Source of the DNA: Lentzea pudingi
Lineage (GTDB): Bacteria > Actinomycetota > Actinomycetes > Mycobacteriales > Pseudonocardiaceae
Assembly: GCF_014646255.1 (NCBI RefSeq)
Contig: NZ_BMNC01000002.1
Coordinates: 186,001 to 250,000, forward strand
DNA length: 64,000 bases
Reading direction: 5' to 3'
A program made the translations under genes and the position numbers. The number at the start of each line of letters is the position of its first letter. Within the stretch, counting starts at the first letter, position 1. The notes beneath the pieces are model-generated. The model had not been told where the DNA came from, did no database searches, and saw nothing but the letters and a program-made list of their open reading frames with translations. Shown here in pieces: positions 1 to 8,378 of the stretch.

Positions 1-1349
1 TCCTGGGAGACGACCTCGGTCACCGGCTGCGCGCCGAGGTAGGTGAAGCCGCCGATGATGATCGTCAGGACCACGGACGCGCCCGCGATGGAGCCGACGC
101 CCGCCCATTTGCGGATGCCGCGCGGCGATTCGGTCTCGTCCTGCTCGTCCTCCGGCTCGTCCGGGAGTGGTGTCTCCTCGTACGGCAGCACGGCGGCGAT
201 GCGGAAGCCGCCGGACGGTAGGCCGCCCACGTGCAGGATGCCTCCGGCCACGCGCACGCGCTCCGTGAGGCCGATGAGGCCCACGCCCGGTGCGCCACCA
301 GCAGAACCGTTGCGTGACGGGTTGTTGCGCACCTCTACGACGAGGGCGTCCGGTTCGTACTTCACCGTCACCTGCACGGCGGCGCCTGGCGAGTGCTTCG
401 CGGCGTTGGTCAGACCCTCTTGTGCGACGCGATAGGCCGCGTGAGAGACACGGGACGGCAACGGGTGCGCTTGCCCGCCGCGCACCAGACTGACCAGAAC
501 ACCTGCCTTGCGCGCGTCACTCACCAACGAGTCGATGGACTCCGCGGTCCGTGTCGCGGGGTCGTCGTCGGGACCGTCCTCGGCGCGCAGAACACCGATG
601 ATCGCCCGTAGCTCCCCCATGCCGGTCAACGCCGCCGAACGCAGCACCCCGATCGCCTCACGCTGCTTGTCCCCCAGCGACGGGTCCAGGGCGAGGGCAC
701 CGGCGTGCACGGAGATCAGCGAGAGCCGGTGGCCGAGGCTGTCGTGCATGTCCTGGGCGATGCGGCTGCGTTCGCGCAACCGGACCTGCCGCGACAGCAA
801 CTTGTGCTCGCCGCGCATGCGCGCTTCGCGGTCCTGCATGGCCTGGATCAGCGCCTCGCGTTGCGCGAGGTAGCGCCCGACGAGGAACGGCAGCGCCACG
901 CCCACGCCGAAGATCGTGACCAGGATCAGCATCCCGTAGACGGGCTCGATTTCCAGGGGGCGCTGGTCCCAGTCCCACACCAGCACCACGACGACGAACG
1001 TGACCATGGTGGCCGCGACCGCCCTGACCCACGACTCGAGCCGGCGGCCTGCCGTGTAGCTCAGCACGACCATCATCGCGGGTCCGACGAACGGGATCGC
1101 CGCGCCGCAGATCATGGCCGTCGCCGGCAGCAGGTGCCGCACCGGGAGCAGCACGACGTAGACGGCGGCGATCCCGACGAGCGTCCAGCCCGACGCCTTC
1201 GTCTCGGCCCACGGTCCCGGCCACACGTCCAGCAGGACCACGGCGAGCATCACGATCAGGTCGCCGACGAGCCGCACGACGGTCAGCGCCCGGAACCGGG
1301 CCAGGACGTCGGCGCGGAACGCCTCGGCCCTGGTCCGCACAGCAGTCAT
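1..1349 (-). CDS. Sensor histidine kinase, C-terminus cut by window edge
   Basis: Two-component sensor kinase of the NarL/DesK-type (HisKA_3) class that autophosphorylates a histidine and passes the phosphate to a response regulator, probably encoded left of the window. From the ATG at 1349 the first ~150 residues are hydrophobic with about five membrane segments. A short linker leads to the H-box MHDSLGH (phospho-acceptor near residue 201), then the N-box VAQEGLTNAAKHS and the glycine-rich GVGLIGLTERV of the ATPase domain. Unusually, the ATPase domain is followed by an acidic stretch and a further hydrophobic segment (about residues 415-436). The reading frame is open through base 1, so the end of the protein is not visible. 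The family call is firm; the signal sensed is unknown. Confidence 0.9.
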   Translation of the reverse strand, partial: MTAVRTRAEAFRADVLARFRALTVVRLVGDLIVMLAVVLLDVWPGPWAETKASGWTLVGIAAVYVVLLPVRHLLPATAMICGAAIPFVGPAMMVVLSYTAGRRLESWVRAVAATMVTFVVVVLVWDWDQRPLEIEPVYGMLILVTIFGVGVALPFLVGRYLAQREALIQAMQDREARMRGEHKLLSRQVRLRERSRIAQDMHDSLGHRLSLISVHAGALALDPSLGDKQREAIGVLRSAALTGMGELRAIIGVLRAEDGPDDDPATRTAESIDSLVSDARKAGVLVSLVRGGQAHPLPSRVSHAAYRVAQEGLTNAAKHSPGAAVQVTVKYEPDALVVEVRNNPSRNGSAGGAPGVGLIGLTERVRVAGGILHVGGLPSGGFRIAAVLPYEETPLPDEPEDEQDETESPRGIRKWAGVGSIAGASVVLTIIIGGFTYLGAQPVTEVVSQ

Positions 1350-1423
1350 CACGCTTTCAAGCTACGAGACGTCCCATGCCCGCGCGGCACGCTGGAGTAT
1401 CGAATTCCCGCGACGAAAGTTGA

Positions 1424-2233
1424 CTAGAGCGCCAGCTTCGCGGCTGATCCGGACCGGCGAGCCCGCCACGAGGCGATGCCCACACCGATGATCAGCAGCA
1501 GCGCCGTCGCCGCCACCATCAACGTCGACAGCGCCACGATCTCCGGCGAGATCCCGCGCTTCGAGGCCTGCGCGTAGACGAACACCGGCAGCGTCGTCGA
1601 TCCCACCCCGGTCAGGTACGACGAGATCACCACGTCGTCGAACGACAGCAGGAACGCGAACGCCGCACCGGCCGCCACCGCAGGCGCCACCAACGGCAGC
1701 GTTACGGTCCGGAACGCGACGAACGGCGACGCCCCGAGGTCGGCCGCGGCCTCCTCCAGCCGGACGTCCATTCCGGACACCCGCGACCTCACCACGACGA
1801 CCACGAAGCTCAGCGAGAACGCCACGTGCGCGAACAGCAAGGCACCGAACCCCAGCGGCACCCCGGCGAGCTTCACGAAGAACCCCAGCATCGCCACACC
1901 CATGACGACCTCGGGCACCACCAAGGGCAGCGACAGCAACACCGTCCAGAGCCCACGACCGGGAAACGCCCGCCTCAGCCCGAAAGCCGCCAACGTCCCG
2001 ATGACCGTCGAGATCACGGCCGACGCCAACGCCAGCTGCAACGTCAGCTGCAGAGAAGCGAACACGCGCGTGTCGTCGGCAAGCTCCGCGTACCACTGCA
2101 GCGAAAACCCGCTGATCCGCGACAACGACCGTGACGAGTTGAACGACGCGATGGCGAGCCACGCGATCGGTGCGTACAAGAACAGGAAGACCAGGCACAC
2201 GACGGCGCCGAGCACCCACGGACGACGGTTCAC
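1424..2233 (-). CDS. potC: ABC transporter permease, spermidine/putrescine type (PotC-like)
   Basis: Inner-membrane permease of a polyamine-type ABC importer, 269 residues with about six membrane helices. The start is the GTG at 2233, whose GTGA overlaps the stop of the upstream permease by 4 bp, which implies translational coupling. The EAA-type loop that contacts the ATPase is visible as EEAAADLGASPFVAFRTVTL. The family normally pairs with PotB, PotA and PotD. Here PotB precedes it directly, whereas PotA and PotD are encoded on the same strand beyond an inserted TetR-P450 pair. The substrate may be a polyamine or another small cationic or amino compound; sequence alone does not decide. Confidence 0.9.
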   Translation of the reverse strand: MNRRPWVLGAVVCLVFLFLYAPIAWLAIASFNSSRSLSRISGFSLQWYAELADDTRVFASLQLTLQLALASAVISTVIGTLAAFGLRRAFPGRGLWTVLLSLPLVVPEVVMGVAMLGFFVKLAGVPLGFGALLFAHVAFSLSFVVVVVRSRVSGMDVRLEEAAADLGASPFVAFRTVTLPLVAPAVAAGAAFAFLLSFDDVVISSYLTGVGSTTLPVFVYAQASKRGISPEIVALSTLMVAATALLLIIGVGIASWRARRSGSAAKLAL

Positions 2234-3069
2234 AGCACGTCCTCCCCACGCCGTCCGCGCACCACGAGCAGGAACACCACCAGCACGAGCAACAACACCG
2301 CCATCGCCGAACCCAGCGGCCAGTTGTTGCCCCCGCGGAACTGGTCGTCGATCACCGACCCGAACGTCGACTGCTCCACCCCGCCGAGCAGCCTCGGCGT
2401 CACGAAGTCGCCCGCCGCGGGCACCAGCACCAGCAGCGACCCGGCCAGCACGCCGCTCATGACCCCCGGCAGCACCACGCGGAAGAACGTCGACACCCGC
2501 CCGTGCCCGAGGTCGTACGACGCCTCTACCAACCGCACGTCGAACCGCTCGCACGCCACGTACAGCGGCAGCACCATGAACGGCAGGAACCCGTACGTCA
2601 GGCCGAGCACGACAGCGCCGTCACTGAGCAGGAACCCGCCGTCGCGATCCAGCCCGACCCATCCGAGCACGGTGTTCACCAGGCCCTCGCCGTCCAGCAG
2701 CGCCTTCCACGCGTAGATCCGCGCGAGGTAGCTCGACCAGAACGGGATCAGCACGGCCGCGAGCAGCGCCGTCCGGTAGCGCCCGCCGTACCGCGCGATG
2801 AACCACGCCAGCGGGAACCCGAGCAGCAGGCACGCGGCGGTCGTGGCGCCCGCGTAGAGCAGGGTTCGCCCGAAGATCGGCAGGAACGCCGGGTCCAGCG
2901 CCGTCCGGTACGCCTGGACCGTCCACGGCAGCACGGCGCGGGCGATACCCGTGTGACGCGTCGCGAAGGAGAACTCGACGACCACGACGAGGGGTGCGAT
3001 CAGGAAGAACCCCAGCCAGAGGCCGGTCGGGGCGAGGAGGGCGTTGGCCTTCAGCCAGCGTCGGAGCAC
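2230..3069 (-). CDS. potB: ABC transporter permease, spermidine/putrescine type (PotB-like)
   Basis: First permease of the polyamine-type importer, 279 residues, multi-spanning. An EAA loop is seen around EASYDLGHGRVSTFF. The start is a GTG at 3069. The gene overlaps the downstream potC-like start by 4 bp. It is divergent from the TetR gene at 3114 with only 44 bp between the two start codons, and that gap holds a GTGAACA repeat/palindrome. The TetR protein could therefore control this permease pair as well as its own operon (inference). Confidence 0.9.
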   Translation of the reverse strand: MLRRWLKANALLAPTGLWLGFFLIAPLVVVVEFSFATRHTGIARAVLPWTVQAYRTALDPAFLPIFGRTLLYAGATTAACLLLGFPLAWFIARYGGRYRTALLAAVLIPFWSSYLARIYAWKALLDGEGLVNTVLGWVGLDRDGGFLLSDGAVVLGLTYGFLPFMVLPLYVACERFDVRLVEASYDLGHGRVSTFFRVVLPGVMSGVLAGSLLVLVPAAGDFVTPRLLGGVEQSTFGSVIDDQFRGGNNWPLGSAMAVLLLVLVVFLLVVRGRRGEDVL

Positions 3070-3087
3070 GAGAGCACATCCTAGGTC

Positions 3088-3125
3088 GTGAACATCCGTG
3101 TACCGTTGTGAACATGAGTGTTCAC
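3088..3125. promoter_or_regulatory. Probable TetR operator between potB and tetR
   Basis: The sequence GTGAACA occurs at 3088-3094 and again, 20 bp later, at 3108-3114. The second copy forms the left arm of a perfect inverted repeat, GTGAACATGAGTGTTCAC, at 3108-3125. The palindrome covers the ATG of the TetR gene (3114) and lies just upstream of the divergent potB start. Position and symmetry are typical of a TetR autoregulatory operator. The binding protein is inferred from adjacency. Confidence 0.6.
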
Positions 3126-3653
3126 CTGCTGCAGACGGCGACGTCCGTGCTGCTCAAGGACCCGACCGCGTCGCTGGGCGACGTCGCGAAGGCGGCCGGT
3201 GTCGGCAGGACCACACTCCACAAGCGCTTCCCGACCCGGACGGACCTGGTCCGCGCCGTCGCGAACGACGCGCTCGACCTGATCGACTCCGTAGCGTGCG
3301 AGGTGGACTTCGACAGCGACGACGCGCTCGAGGACCTGATGACGCGCCTGGTCGCGCTCGGCCCGCGGGTGGAGTTCCTGCTCCGCTTCCCCGGCCTGGA
3401 GCGCGACGCGGAACTGCGGGCCCGCATCGAGGCGATGGACCAGCCCGTGCTCGACCTGATCACCCGGCTGCAGGGCACCAGGCTGCGCCGCGACCTGCCC
3501 GCGTGGTGGATCCTGCACACCCTCTACGCCGGGCTCTTCAACGCCTGGGAAGCGATCAGCTACGGCCGTCTCGCGCCGTTGGACGCTCCCCGGTTCGTGC
3601 TCACCACGGTGTTCGAGGGGGTAGCAAGTGCTGGAGCAACTGACCGGACATGA
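3114..3653 (+). CDS. TetR-family transcriptional regulator
   Basis: A 179-residue one-component repressor. The N-terminal helix-turn-helix is recognisable (SLGDVAKAAGVGRTTLHKRF, about residues 21-40), followed by an alpha-helical ligand domain rich in aromatic residues (PAWWILHTLYAGLFNAWEA). The ATG at 3114 is chosen because upstream codons in frame are not domain-like and because it starts a normal TetR N-terminus. Its 3' end overlaps the P450 gene by 26 bp, so the two are co-transcribed. The palindrome over its start codon suggests autoregulation. The ligand is unknown; a P450 substrate or a polyamine-like compound is plausible. Confidence 0.9.
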   Translation: MSVHLLQTATSVLLKDPTASLGDVAKAAGVGRTTLHKRFPTRTDLVRAVANDALDLIDSVACEVDFDSDDALEDLMTRLVALGPRVEFLLRFPGLERDAELRARIEAMDQPVLDLITRLQGTRLRRDLPAWWILHTLYAGLFNAWEAISYGRLAPLDAPRFVLTTVFEGVASAGATDRT

Positions 3654-4740
3654 AGACCCGCATCCGATCTACGAACGGCTACGCGCGCACGGCCCGCTGA
3701 CGCGCGACAACGGCATGTGGCTGACGACGAGCCACCCGCTGGCCAACAAGATCCTGCGCGACCGCCGGTTCGGCGTCAGGTACACCGACGGCACCTATCC
3801 GGGCAACGCCGGCCTGCTGCCCGAGTCGTTCCTGGAGACGGACCCGCCGGACCACACCAGGCTGCGCCGGATCGCCACGCCGGCGTTCAGCCCGAAGAAG
3901 ATCGACGAGTACCGCACGCGCGTCGAGAAGGTCGCGGACTCGTTGCTGGACAAGGACGAGTTCGACCTGATCACGGACTTCGCGGCGCCGTTGCCGATCT
4001 CGGTGATCAGCGACCTGCTCGGCATCCCGGACGCCGACACCGCCGAGTTCGCGGACTACGGCGCGCTCGTCGCGGCCTCGTTCGACACCGGCGTCACCGC
4101 AGAGATGGCCAACGCCAACGACAAGGTGCTCGCGCTGTTCGACCGGCTCATCGCGCAACGCCGCAAGACGCCCGGTGACGACGTGATCAGCTCGCTGGTC
4201 GCCGCCGAGGCGGAGCAGAAGCTGACCGCGCAGGAGATGCTCGGCACGCTGGTGTTGCTGCTGGTCGCGGGCTTCGAGACCACGGTGAACCTGATCGGCA
4301 ACGGCATCCGCGCGCTGCTCGACCACCCGTCGCAGTGGACGCTCTTCAAGGCCAACCAGGAACTGGCGCCCGCGGTCGTGGAGGAGACGCTGCGATGGGC
4401 ACCGCCGGTGCAGCTGACCAGCCGGATCGCGCACGAGGAGGTCGACGGGATCGGCCGGAACGAGATGGTGACGCTGCTGCTCGCCGCCGCGAACCGCGAC
4501 CCCGAGGTGTACCCGGAGGCGCACAGGTTCGACGTGCTGCGCGTGCACAAGCCGGAGCACCTCGCGTTCTCCAGCGGCATCCACTACTGCCTGGGCGCGA
4601 CGCTCGCGCGGATGGAGGGCGCCGTGGCGTTCCGCGCGCTGGCCCGCCGGATGCCCGAGCTGAGGCAGACGGGCCCGATCGAGTTCCGCGACTCGGTGGT
4701 GATCCGGGGGATGAGGTCGTTCCCCGTCAGCCGGTCTTGA
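3628..4740 (+). CDS. Cytochrome P450
   Basis: Soluble bacterial P450 of 370 residues, slightly short for the family (about 400). Key motifs are present: the I-helix AGFETT oxygen-binding motif, the K-helix ExxR inside EETLRW, and the haem loop FSSGIHYCLG with the thiolate cysteine. The start is the GTG at 3628, preceded by a strong GAGGGGG ribosome-binding site and overlapping the upstream TetR gene. No ferredoxin or reductase gene is adjacent, so redox partners must come from elsewhere. Its 3' end overlaps the convergent potD-like gene by 14 bp. The substrate cannot be inferred. Confidence 0.95.
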   Translation: MLEQLTGHEDPHPIYERLRAHGPLTRDNGMWLTTSHPLANKILRDRRFGVRYTDGTYPGNAGLLPESFLETDPPDHTRLRRIATPAFSPKKIDEYRTRVEKVADSLLDKDEFDLITDFAAPLPISVISDLLGIPDADTAEFADYGALVAASFDTGVTAEMANANDKVLALFDRLIAQRRKTPGDDVISSLVAAEAEQKLTAQEMLGTLVLLLVAGFETTVNLIGNGIRALLDHPSQWTLFKANQELAPAVVEETLRWAPPVQLTSRIAHEEVDGIGRNEMVTLLLAAANRDPEVYPEAHRFDVLRVHKPEHLAFSSGIHYCLGATLARMEGAVAFRALARRMPELRQTGPIEFRDSVVIRGMRSFPVSRS

Positions 4741-5857
4741 CCTTCGTCCAGGCGTCCGCGTACAGCGCTTCGGCGTCGCCGCCGAGGTCCTTGGTGAACG
4801 GGAGCTTCGCCAGCTGGTCGTCCGGCGGGTAGACCACCGGGTCGTTCAGCAGCTCCTTGTCGATCAACGGCTTCGCGGCGGCGTTGGGGCTGCCGTACCG
4901 GACGGCGTTCGACAGCGCCGCACCCGCTTCCGCGCCGAGAACGTAGTCGATGAACCGGTGTGCGTTCGCGGCGTGCGGCGCGTCCTTCGGGATGACGAGC
5001 AGGTCCACGTAGGACAGTCCGCCCTCCACCGGGATGGCGTACCCGATGTCGTCGTTGGTCTCGCGCGCCTGGAACGCGTCACCGGAGTACGACTGCGCGA
5101 GCCGCACCTGGCCGGACGTCAGCGGTTCGATCACGTCCGAGGTGATCTGGCCGAGCTTCTTCTTCAGCGACAGCAGGAAGTTCGCGGCGTCGTCGATCTG
5201 CTCCGGGTCGGTGGTGTTCGGGTCGTGGCCGAGCTTCAGCAGCCCGATCGCCATGCCGTCGCGCGCCTCGTCGAGGATCGAGCTGCGGCCCTGGGCGGCC
5301 GGCAGGTCGAAGGCGTCGAACCCGGTGACGTCGCCGCCGATCTGCGACTTCGAGTACGCCAGACCCGTTGTGCCCCAAGCCCACGGCACCGAGAACCGGT
5401 TGCCGGGGTCGTACTCGGCCTCGGCGAACCGCGGCTCCAGGTTGCGCAGGTTCGGGATCGCGTCGTGGTCCAGCGGTTGCAGCAGGCCGGAACGCAGGAA
5501 TCTCCGCAGGAAGTTGTCCGACGGCACCACGAGGTCGTAGCCGGCCTGACCGGACGCGATCTTGGCTTCCATCTCGTCGTTGGTCGAGAAGTTGTCGTAC
5601 GTGACCTCGATGCCGCTGACGGACGTGAAGCCCGGCAACGTCTCCGGCGCGATGTAGTCGGTCCAGTTGTAGAAGTTGAGCTTGGGCTCGTCGGTCAGGT
5701 TCGCCGCTTTGCCGGCGCTCGGGCCACCGGAGTTCTCGGGCGCCGGGCCGACCGCGCACGCGGCGAGCGCGAAGAACGCCATCGAGCCCAGCATCGTGCG
5801 CCGGGTCACCCGCGGGCTGTCGACGTCCCACAGCCGGGCGATCCGGACCTCACCCAT
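4727..5857 (-). CDS. potD: Polyamine-type ABC transporter substrate-binding lipoprotein (PotD-like)
   Basis: Extracytoplasmic binding protein of 376 residues for the importer formed with the PotA-, PotB- and PotC-like proteins. The N-terminus carries a twin-arginine-like TRRTMLGSMAF followed by a lipobox LAAC, so it is probably a Tat-exported lipoprotein. The mature part has the PotD-family FYNWTDYIAPETLPGF and the LVVPSDNF region. The ATG at 5857 overlaps the end of the ATPase gene by 8 bp. The cognate permeases lie 1.7 kb further on, past the TetR-P450 pair on the other strand. Confidence 0.9.
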   Translation of the reverse strand: MGEVRIARLWDVDSPRVTRRTMLGSMAFFALAACAVGPAPENSGGPSAGKAANLTDEPKLNFYNWTDYIAPETLPGFTSVSGIEVTYDNFSTNDEMEAKIASGQAGYDLVVPSDNFLRRFLRSGLLQPLDHDAIPNLRNLEPRFAEAEYDPGNRFSVPWAWGTTGLAYSKSQIGGDVTGFDAFDLPAAQGRSSILDEARDGMAIGLLKLGHDPNTTDPEQIDDAANFLLSLKKKLGQITSDVIEPLTSGQVRLAQSYSGDAFQARETNDDIGYAIPVEGGLSYVDLLVIPKDAPHAANAHRFIDYVLGAEAGAALSNAVRYGSPNAAAKPLIDKELLNDPVVYPPDDQLAKLPFTKDLGGDAEALYADAWTKVKTG

Positions 5858-6989
5858 CCGAGGACTCCAGCAGCACGGTGAACTCCGGGTCCCAGGCCAT
5901 TCGCACGGACTGGCCGGGCGCGCCCGCGTCGTCGATGCGCTGGGCGTTCTGCACGAACGCCGTGAGCACACCACCTGGCGTCTCGACCACGAACTGCGTG
6001 GACACGCCCGTGTAGACGACGTCCTGCACCACCCCGGTCAGCACGCACCACCCCGTCGGCGGCTCGGCGGAGGTGTTGAACAGGTGCACCTTCTCCGGCC
6101 GCACGGTCGCGGCGACCTTGCGGCCGTGGCTGACGCCGCCGGAGAACCTCGCGCGCAGGTTCGTGGCACCGGGGGCCGTCAGCGAGACCAACCCACCGTC
6201 CACACCGGACACCTCGGCGTCGAGGATGTTCGACGTGCCGATGAACCCGGCGACGAACCGGGTCGCGGGCCGTTCGTAGACGTCCTCGGGGTAGCCGACC
6301 TGCTCGATCCTGCCCGCGTTCATCACCGCGATGCGGTGCGAGAGGACCAGCGCCTCCTCCTGGTCGTGCGTGACGTAGAGGAACGTCGTGCCGACCTCGC
6401 GCTGGATCCGCATCAGCTCGATCTGCAGTTCCTTGCGGAGCTTGGCGTCGAGCGCGCCGAGCGGTTCGTCGAGCAGGAGGAGGCGCGGTCCGGCGGCGAG
6501 CGCACGGGCGATGGCGACGCGTTGCTGCTGACCGCCGGAAAGCTGCGTGGGCCTGCGTTTCGCGAACTGCGACAACCGCACCAGCTCGAGGTGCTCGCCG
6601 ACGCGCTTCTTCAGCTCGTCGCCGCGGATCTTCTGGCGCTTGAGCCCGTACGCGACGTTGTCCCACACCGACATGTGCGGGAACAGCGCGTACGACTGGA
6701 AGACGGTGTTGACGTCCCGCCGGTACGGAGGGACGCCCACCATGTCGTTGCCGTCGAGCTCGATGCGGCCCTCGTCGGGGTCGGCGAACCCGGCGATCAT
6801 GCGCAGGACCGTGGTCTTGCCGCAGCCGGACGGGCCGAGCACCGAGAAGAACTCGCCCTCGTGGACGTCGAGCGAGACGCCGTCGACCGCCACCTGGTCG
6901 GAGAAGCGCTTGCGCACACCGTGGAGACCGATCTCGACGGGGGCGAACGTGTCCGGGGCGGAGGCCTCGGCGGGAGAGAAGCCGGTCAA
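5850..6989 (-). CDS. potA: ABC transporter ATP-binding protein, spermidine/putrescine type (PotA-like)
   Basis: A 379-residue ATPase that energises the polyamine-type importer. It contains Walker A GPSGCGKTT, the signature LSGGQQQRVAIARAL, Walker B LLLLDEP and the C-terminal TOBE-like regulatory domain typical of PotA/CysA ATPases. The best start is the TTG at 6989, which has a GAAGG ribosome-binding site 9 nt upstream; no ATG fits the family N-terminus. It is the first gene of the potA-potD half-operon. Confidence 0.92.
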   Translation of the reverse strand: MTGFSPAEASAPDTFAPVEIGLHGVRKRFSDQVAVDGVSLDVHEGEFFSVLGPSGCGKTTVLRMIAGFADPDEGRIELDGNDMVGVPPYRRDVNTVFQSYALFPHMSVWDNVAYGLKRQKIRGDELKKRVGEHLELVRLSQFAKRRPTQLSGGQQQRVAIARALAAGPRLLLLDEPLGALDAKLRKELQIELMRIQREVGTTFLYVTHDQEEALVLSHRIAVMNAGRIEQVGYPEDVYERPATRFVAGFIGTSNILDAEVSGVDGGLVSLTAPGATNLRARFSGGVSHGRKVAATVRPEKVHLFNTSAEPPTGWCVLTGVVQDVVYTGVSTQFVVETPGGVLTAFVQNAQRIDDAGAPGQSVRMAWDPEFTVLLESSDG

Positions 6990-7145
6990 GTCGAGGCGCC
7001 TTCACAGGATCGGACGGGTGTGGCCGCGTCGAGCGTAGACCGGCACGACCTCGCCGGTAAGCCGTGCGCGCGCGACCTCACACATCCGTGCTCACTCACA
7101 TGTGCGACGATGGCCTCGTAATCCGGATGAGCAGTGGAGGAAACC

Positions 7146-7403
7146 GTGGCTACGTCCTCGGAACTGGACAAGCGTCCTGCCGTCGACCCTCACGAGGAGC
7201 CGTCGCACGAGTGGGGCTGGCACGGCCAGCTGCCCAAGGGCACGCGCATCGCCGGCTGGCTCTCCGCGATCTTCTGCTTCCTGATGCTGATCGGCAACCA
7301 CCACGGGCAGACCGAGAACATCTGGCTCGTGCTCTCCGGTGTCACGATCATCGCGCTGCTCTTGTGGGACGCCGCGCGCCGCAAGAAGCCCTGGCGCCGC
7401 TAG
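7146..7403 (+). CDS. DUF2631 small membrane protein
   Basis: An 85-residue actinobacterial protein of unknown function, recognised as DUF2631. A hydrophilic N-terminal third with an EWGWHGQLPKGTR-type motif is followed by two membrane helices (about residues 38-56 and 62-78) and a basic tail. The GTG at 7146 is chosen because GGAGG sits 5 nt upstream; an in-frame GTG at 7134 lies inside that ribosome-binding site. It is convergent with the oxidoreductase gene and overlaps it by 4 bp. Confidence 0.8.
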   Translation: MATSSELDKRPAVDPHEEPSHEWGWHGQLPKGTRIAGWLSAIFCFLMLIGNHHGQTENIWLVLSGVTIIALLLWDAARRKKPWRR

Positions 7404-8299
7404 AGCGTTTCGAGCACGATCTTGCCCTGGGTGCGACCCTTCTCGCCCAGGGCATGCGCTTGTCCTGCGTCCTCCAGCGGGAAGGTCGCGCCGACGTGCA
7501 CCCTGAGCTCGCCCGACTCGACCAGCGCCGCGATCGCCTCCAGGCCCGCGCGGTCGGGTTCGACCAGGATCGGGCTGGTCCTGATGTCGTCGCGCGTCGG
7601 CCTGTCCACTCCGGACGGCACGCCGACGAACAGCCCGCCGGGCCGCACCGAGGCCGGTGACGAGCCGCCGACCAGGTCGACGAACACGTCGACGTCGGTC
7701 CCGTCGTAGTCACCCTTCGTGTAGTCGATCACCTCGTCAGCGCCCAGGTCCTTCAGGAACGCGTGCTTGGGCTCGCGCGCAGTGCCGATGACGTACGCGC
7801 CGTGAGCCTTCGCGATCTGCACCGCGAGGTGGCCGACACCGCCCGCCGCAGCCGTGATCAGCACCTTCTGCCCCTTCTGCACGTCCGCAGTGTCGATCAG
7901 GACCTGGTGGGCCGTGAGCGCGGCCAGCGGCAGTGCGGCCGCTTCGACGTGGGTCAGGCTCTTCGGCTTTTTCGCGAAGTGGCGGGACGGCGCCGTGACG
8001 TACTCGGCGTAGGCGCTCGCGGCGCGCGGGAACCACGGCATGCCGTAGACCTCGTCGCCCGGCTTGAGGGTCGTGACGCCGAAGCCGACCTCCTCGACCA
8101 CGCCGGAGACGTCCCAGCCGTTGATGAACGGGAAGGTCTGCATCCCGGCCATGCCGCCGCCGGCGCGGGTCTTCCAGTCGACGGGGTTGACGCCGGCCGC
8201 GTGCACCCTGACCAGGACTTCCGTCGGGACGGGCGTGGGCTTGGGGACGTCGGTGAGGGTGAGGGGGCCGCCGAACTCGTTCTGGATGATCGCTCGCAT
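7400..8299 (-). CDS. NADP-dependent quinone oxidoreductase (zinc-free MDR family)
   Basis: Cytosolic medium-chain reductase/dehydrogenase of 299 residues. The GroES-like N-terminal half (MRAIIQNEFGG start, HAAGVNPVDWKTR) is followed by a Rossmann fold with AAAGGVGHLAVQIAK. It has no structural or catalytic zinc cysteines, as in quinone oxidoreductases. The ATG at 8299 gives the family N-terminus; an upstream in-frame ATG at 8311 is possible. It is divergent from a cysteine-bearing HxlR regulator, matching the arrangement of redox-controlled quinone reductases, so a role in quinone or electrophile detoxification is likely. Confidence 0.88.
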   Translation of the reverse strand: MRAIIQNEFGGPLTLTDVPKPTPVPTEVLVRVHAAGVNPVDWKTRAGGGMAGMQTFPFINGWDVSGVVEEVGFGVTTLKPGDEVYGMPWFPRAASAYAEYVTAPSRHFAKKPKSLTHVEAAALPLAALTAHQVLIDTADVQKGQKVLITAAAGGVGHLAVQIAKAHGAYVIGTAREPKHAFLKDLGADEVIDYTKGDYDGTDVDVFVDLVGGSSPASVRPGGLFVGVPSGVDRPTRDDIRTSPILVEPDRAGLEAIAALVESGELRVHVGATFPLEDAGQAHALGEKGRTQGKIVLETL

Positions 8300-8342
8300 G
8301 CGTACAAGCATGAGAGAGCAGGTCTCTGTTCGCAATCAGGCA

Positions 8343-8369
8343 CTATCTTGTGCACTAGGTACCTGATAG
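8343..8369. promoter_or_regulatory. Candidate HxlR operator
   Basis: CTATC at 8343-8347 and GATAG at 8365-8369 form an interrupted inverted repeat (17-bp spacer) in the 79-bp gap between the oxidoreductase and the HxlR gene; a further CTATC follows at 8373-8377. The A/T-rich block stands out in a GC-rich context and is placed to control both divergent genes. The assignment to the HxlR protein is inference from position. Confidence 0.45.
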
Positions 8370-8378
8370 AAACTATCT

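Noticed and set aside
2994..3113. Longer TetR protein starting at 2994
   Set aside because: The extra 40 residues lie antisense to potB and across the operator; the HTH fold starts normally from the ATG at 3114.
3628..4740. P450 as part of a natural-product cluster
   Set aside because: No synthase, tailoring or resistance genes surround it; only the TetR gene is linked.
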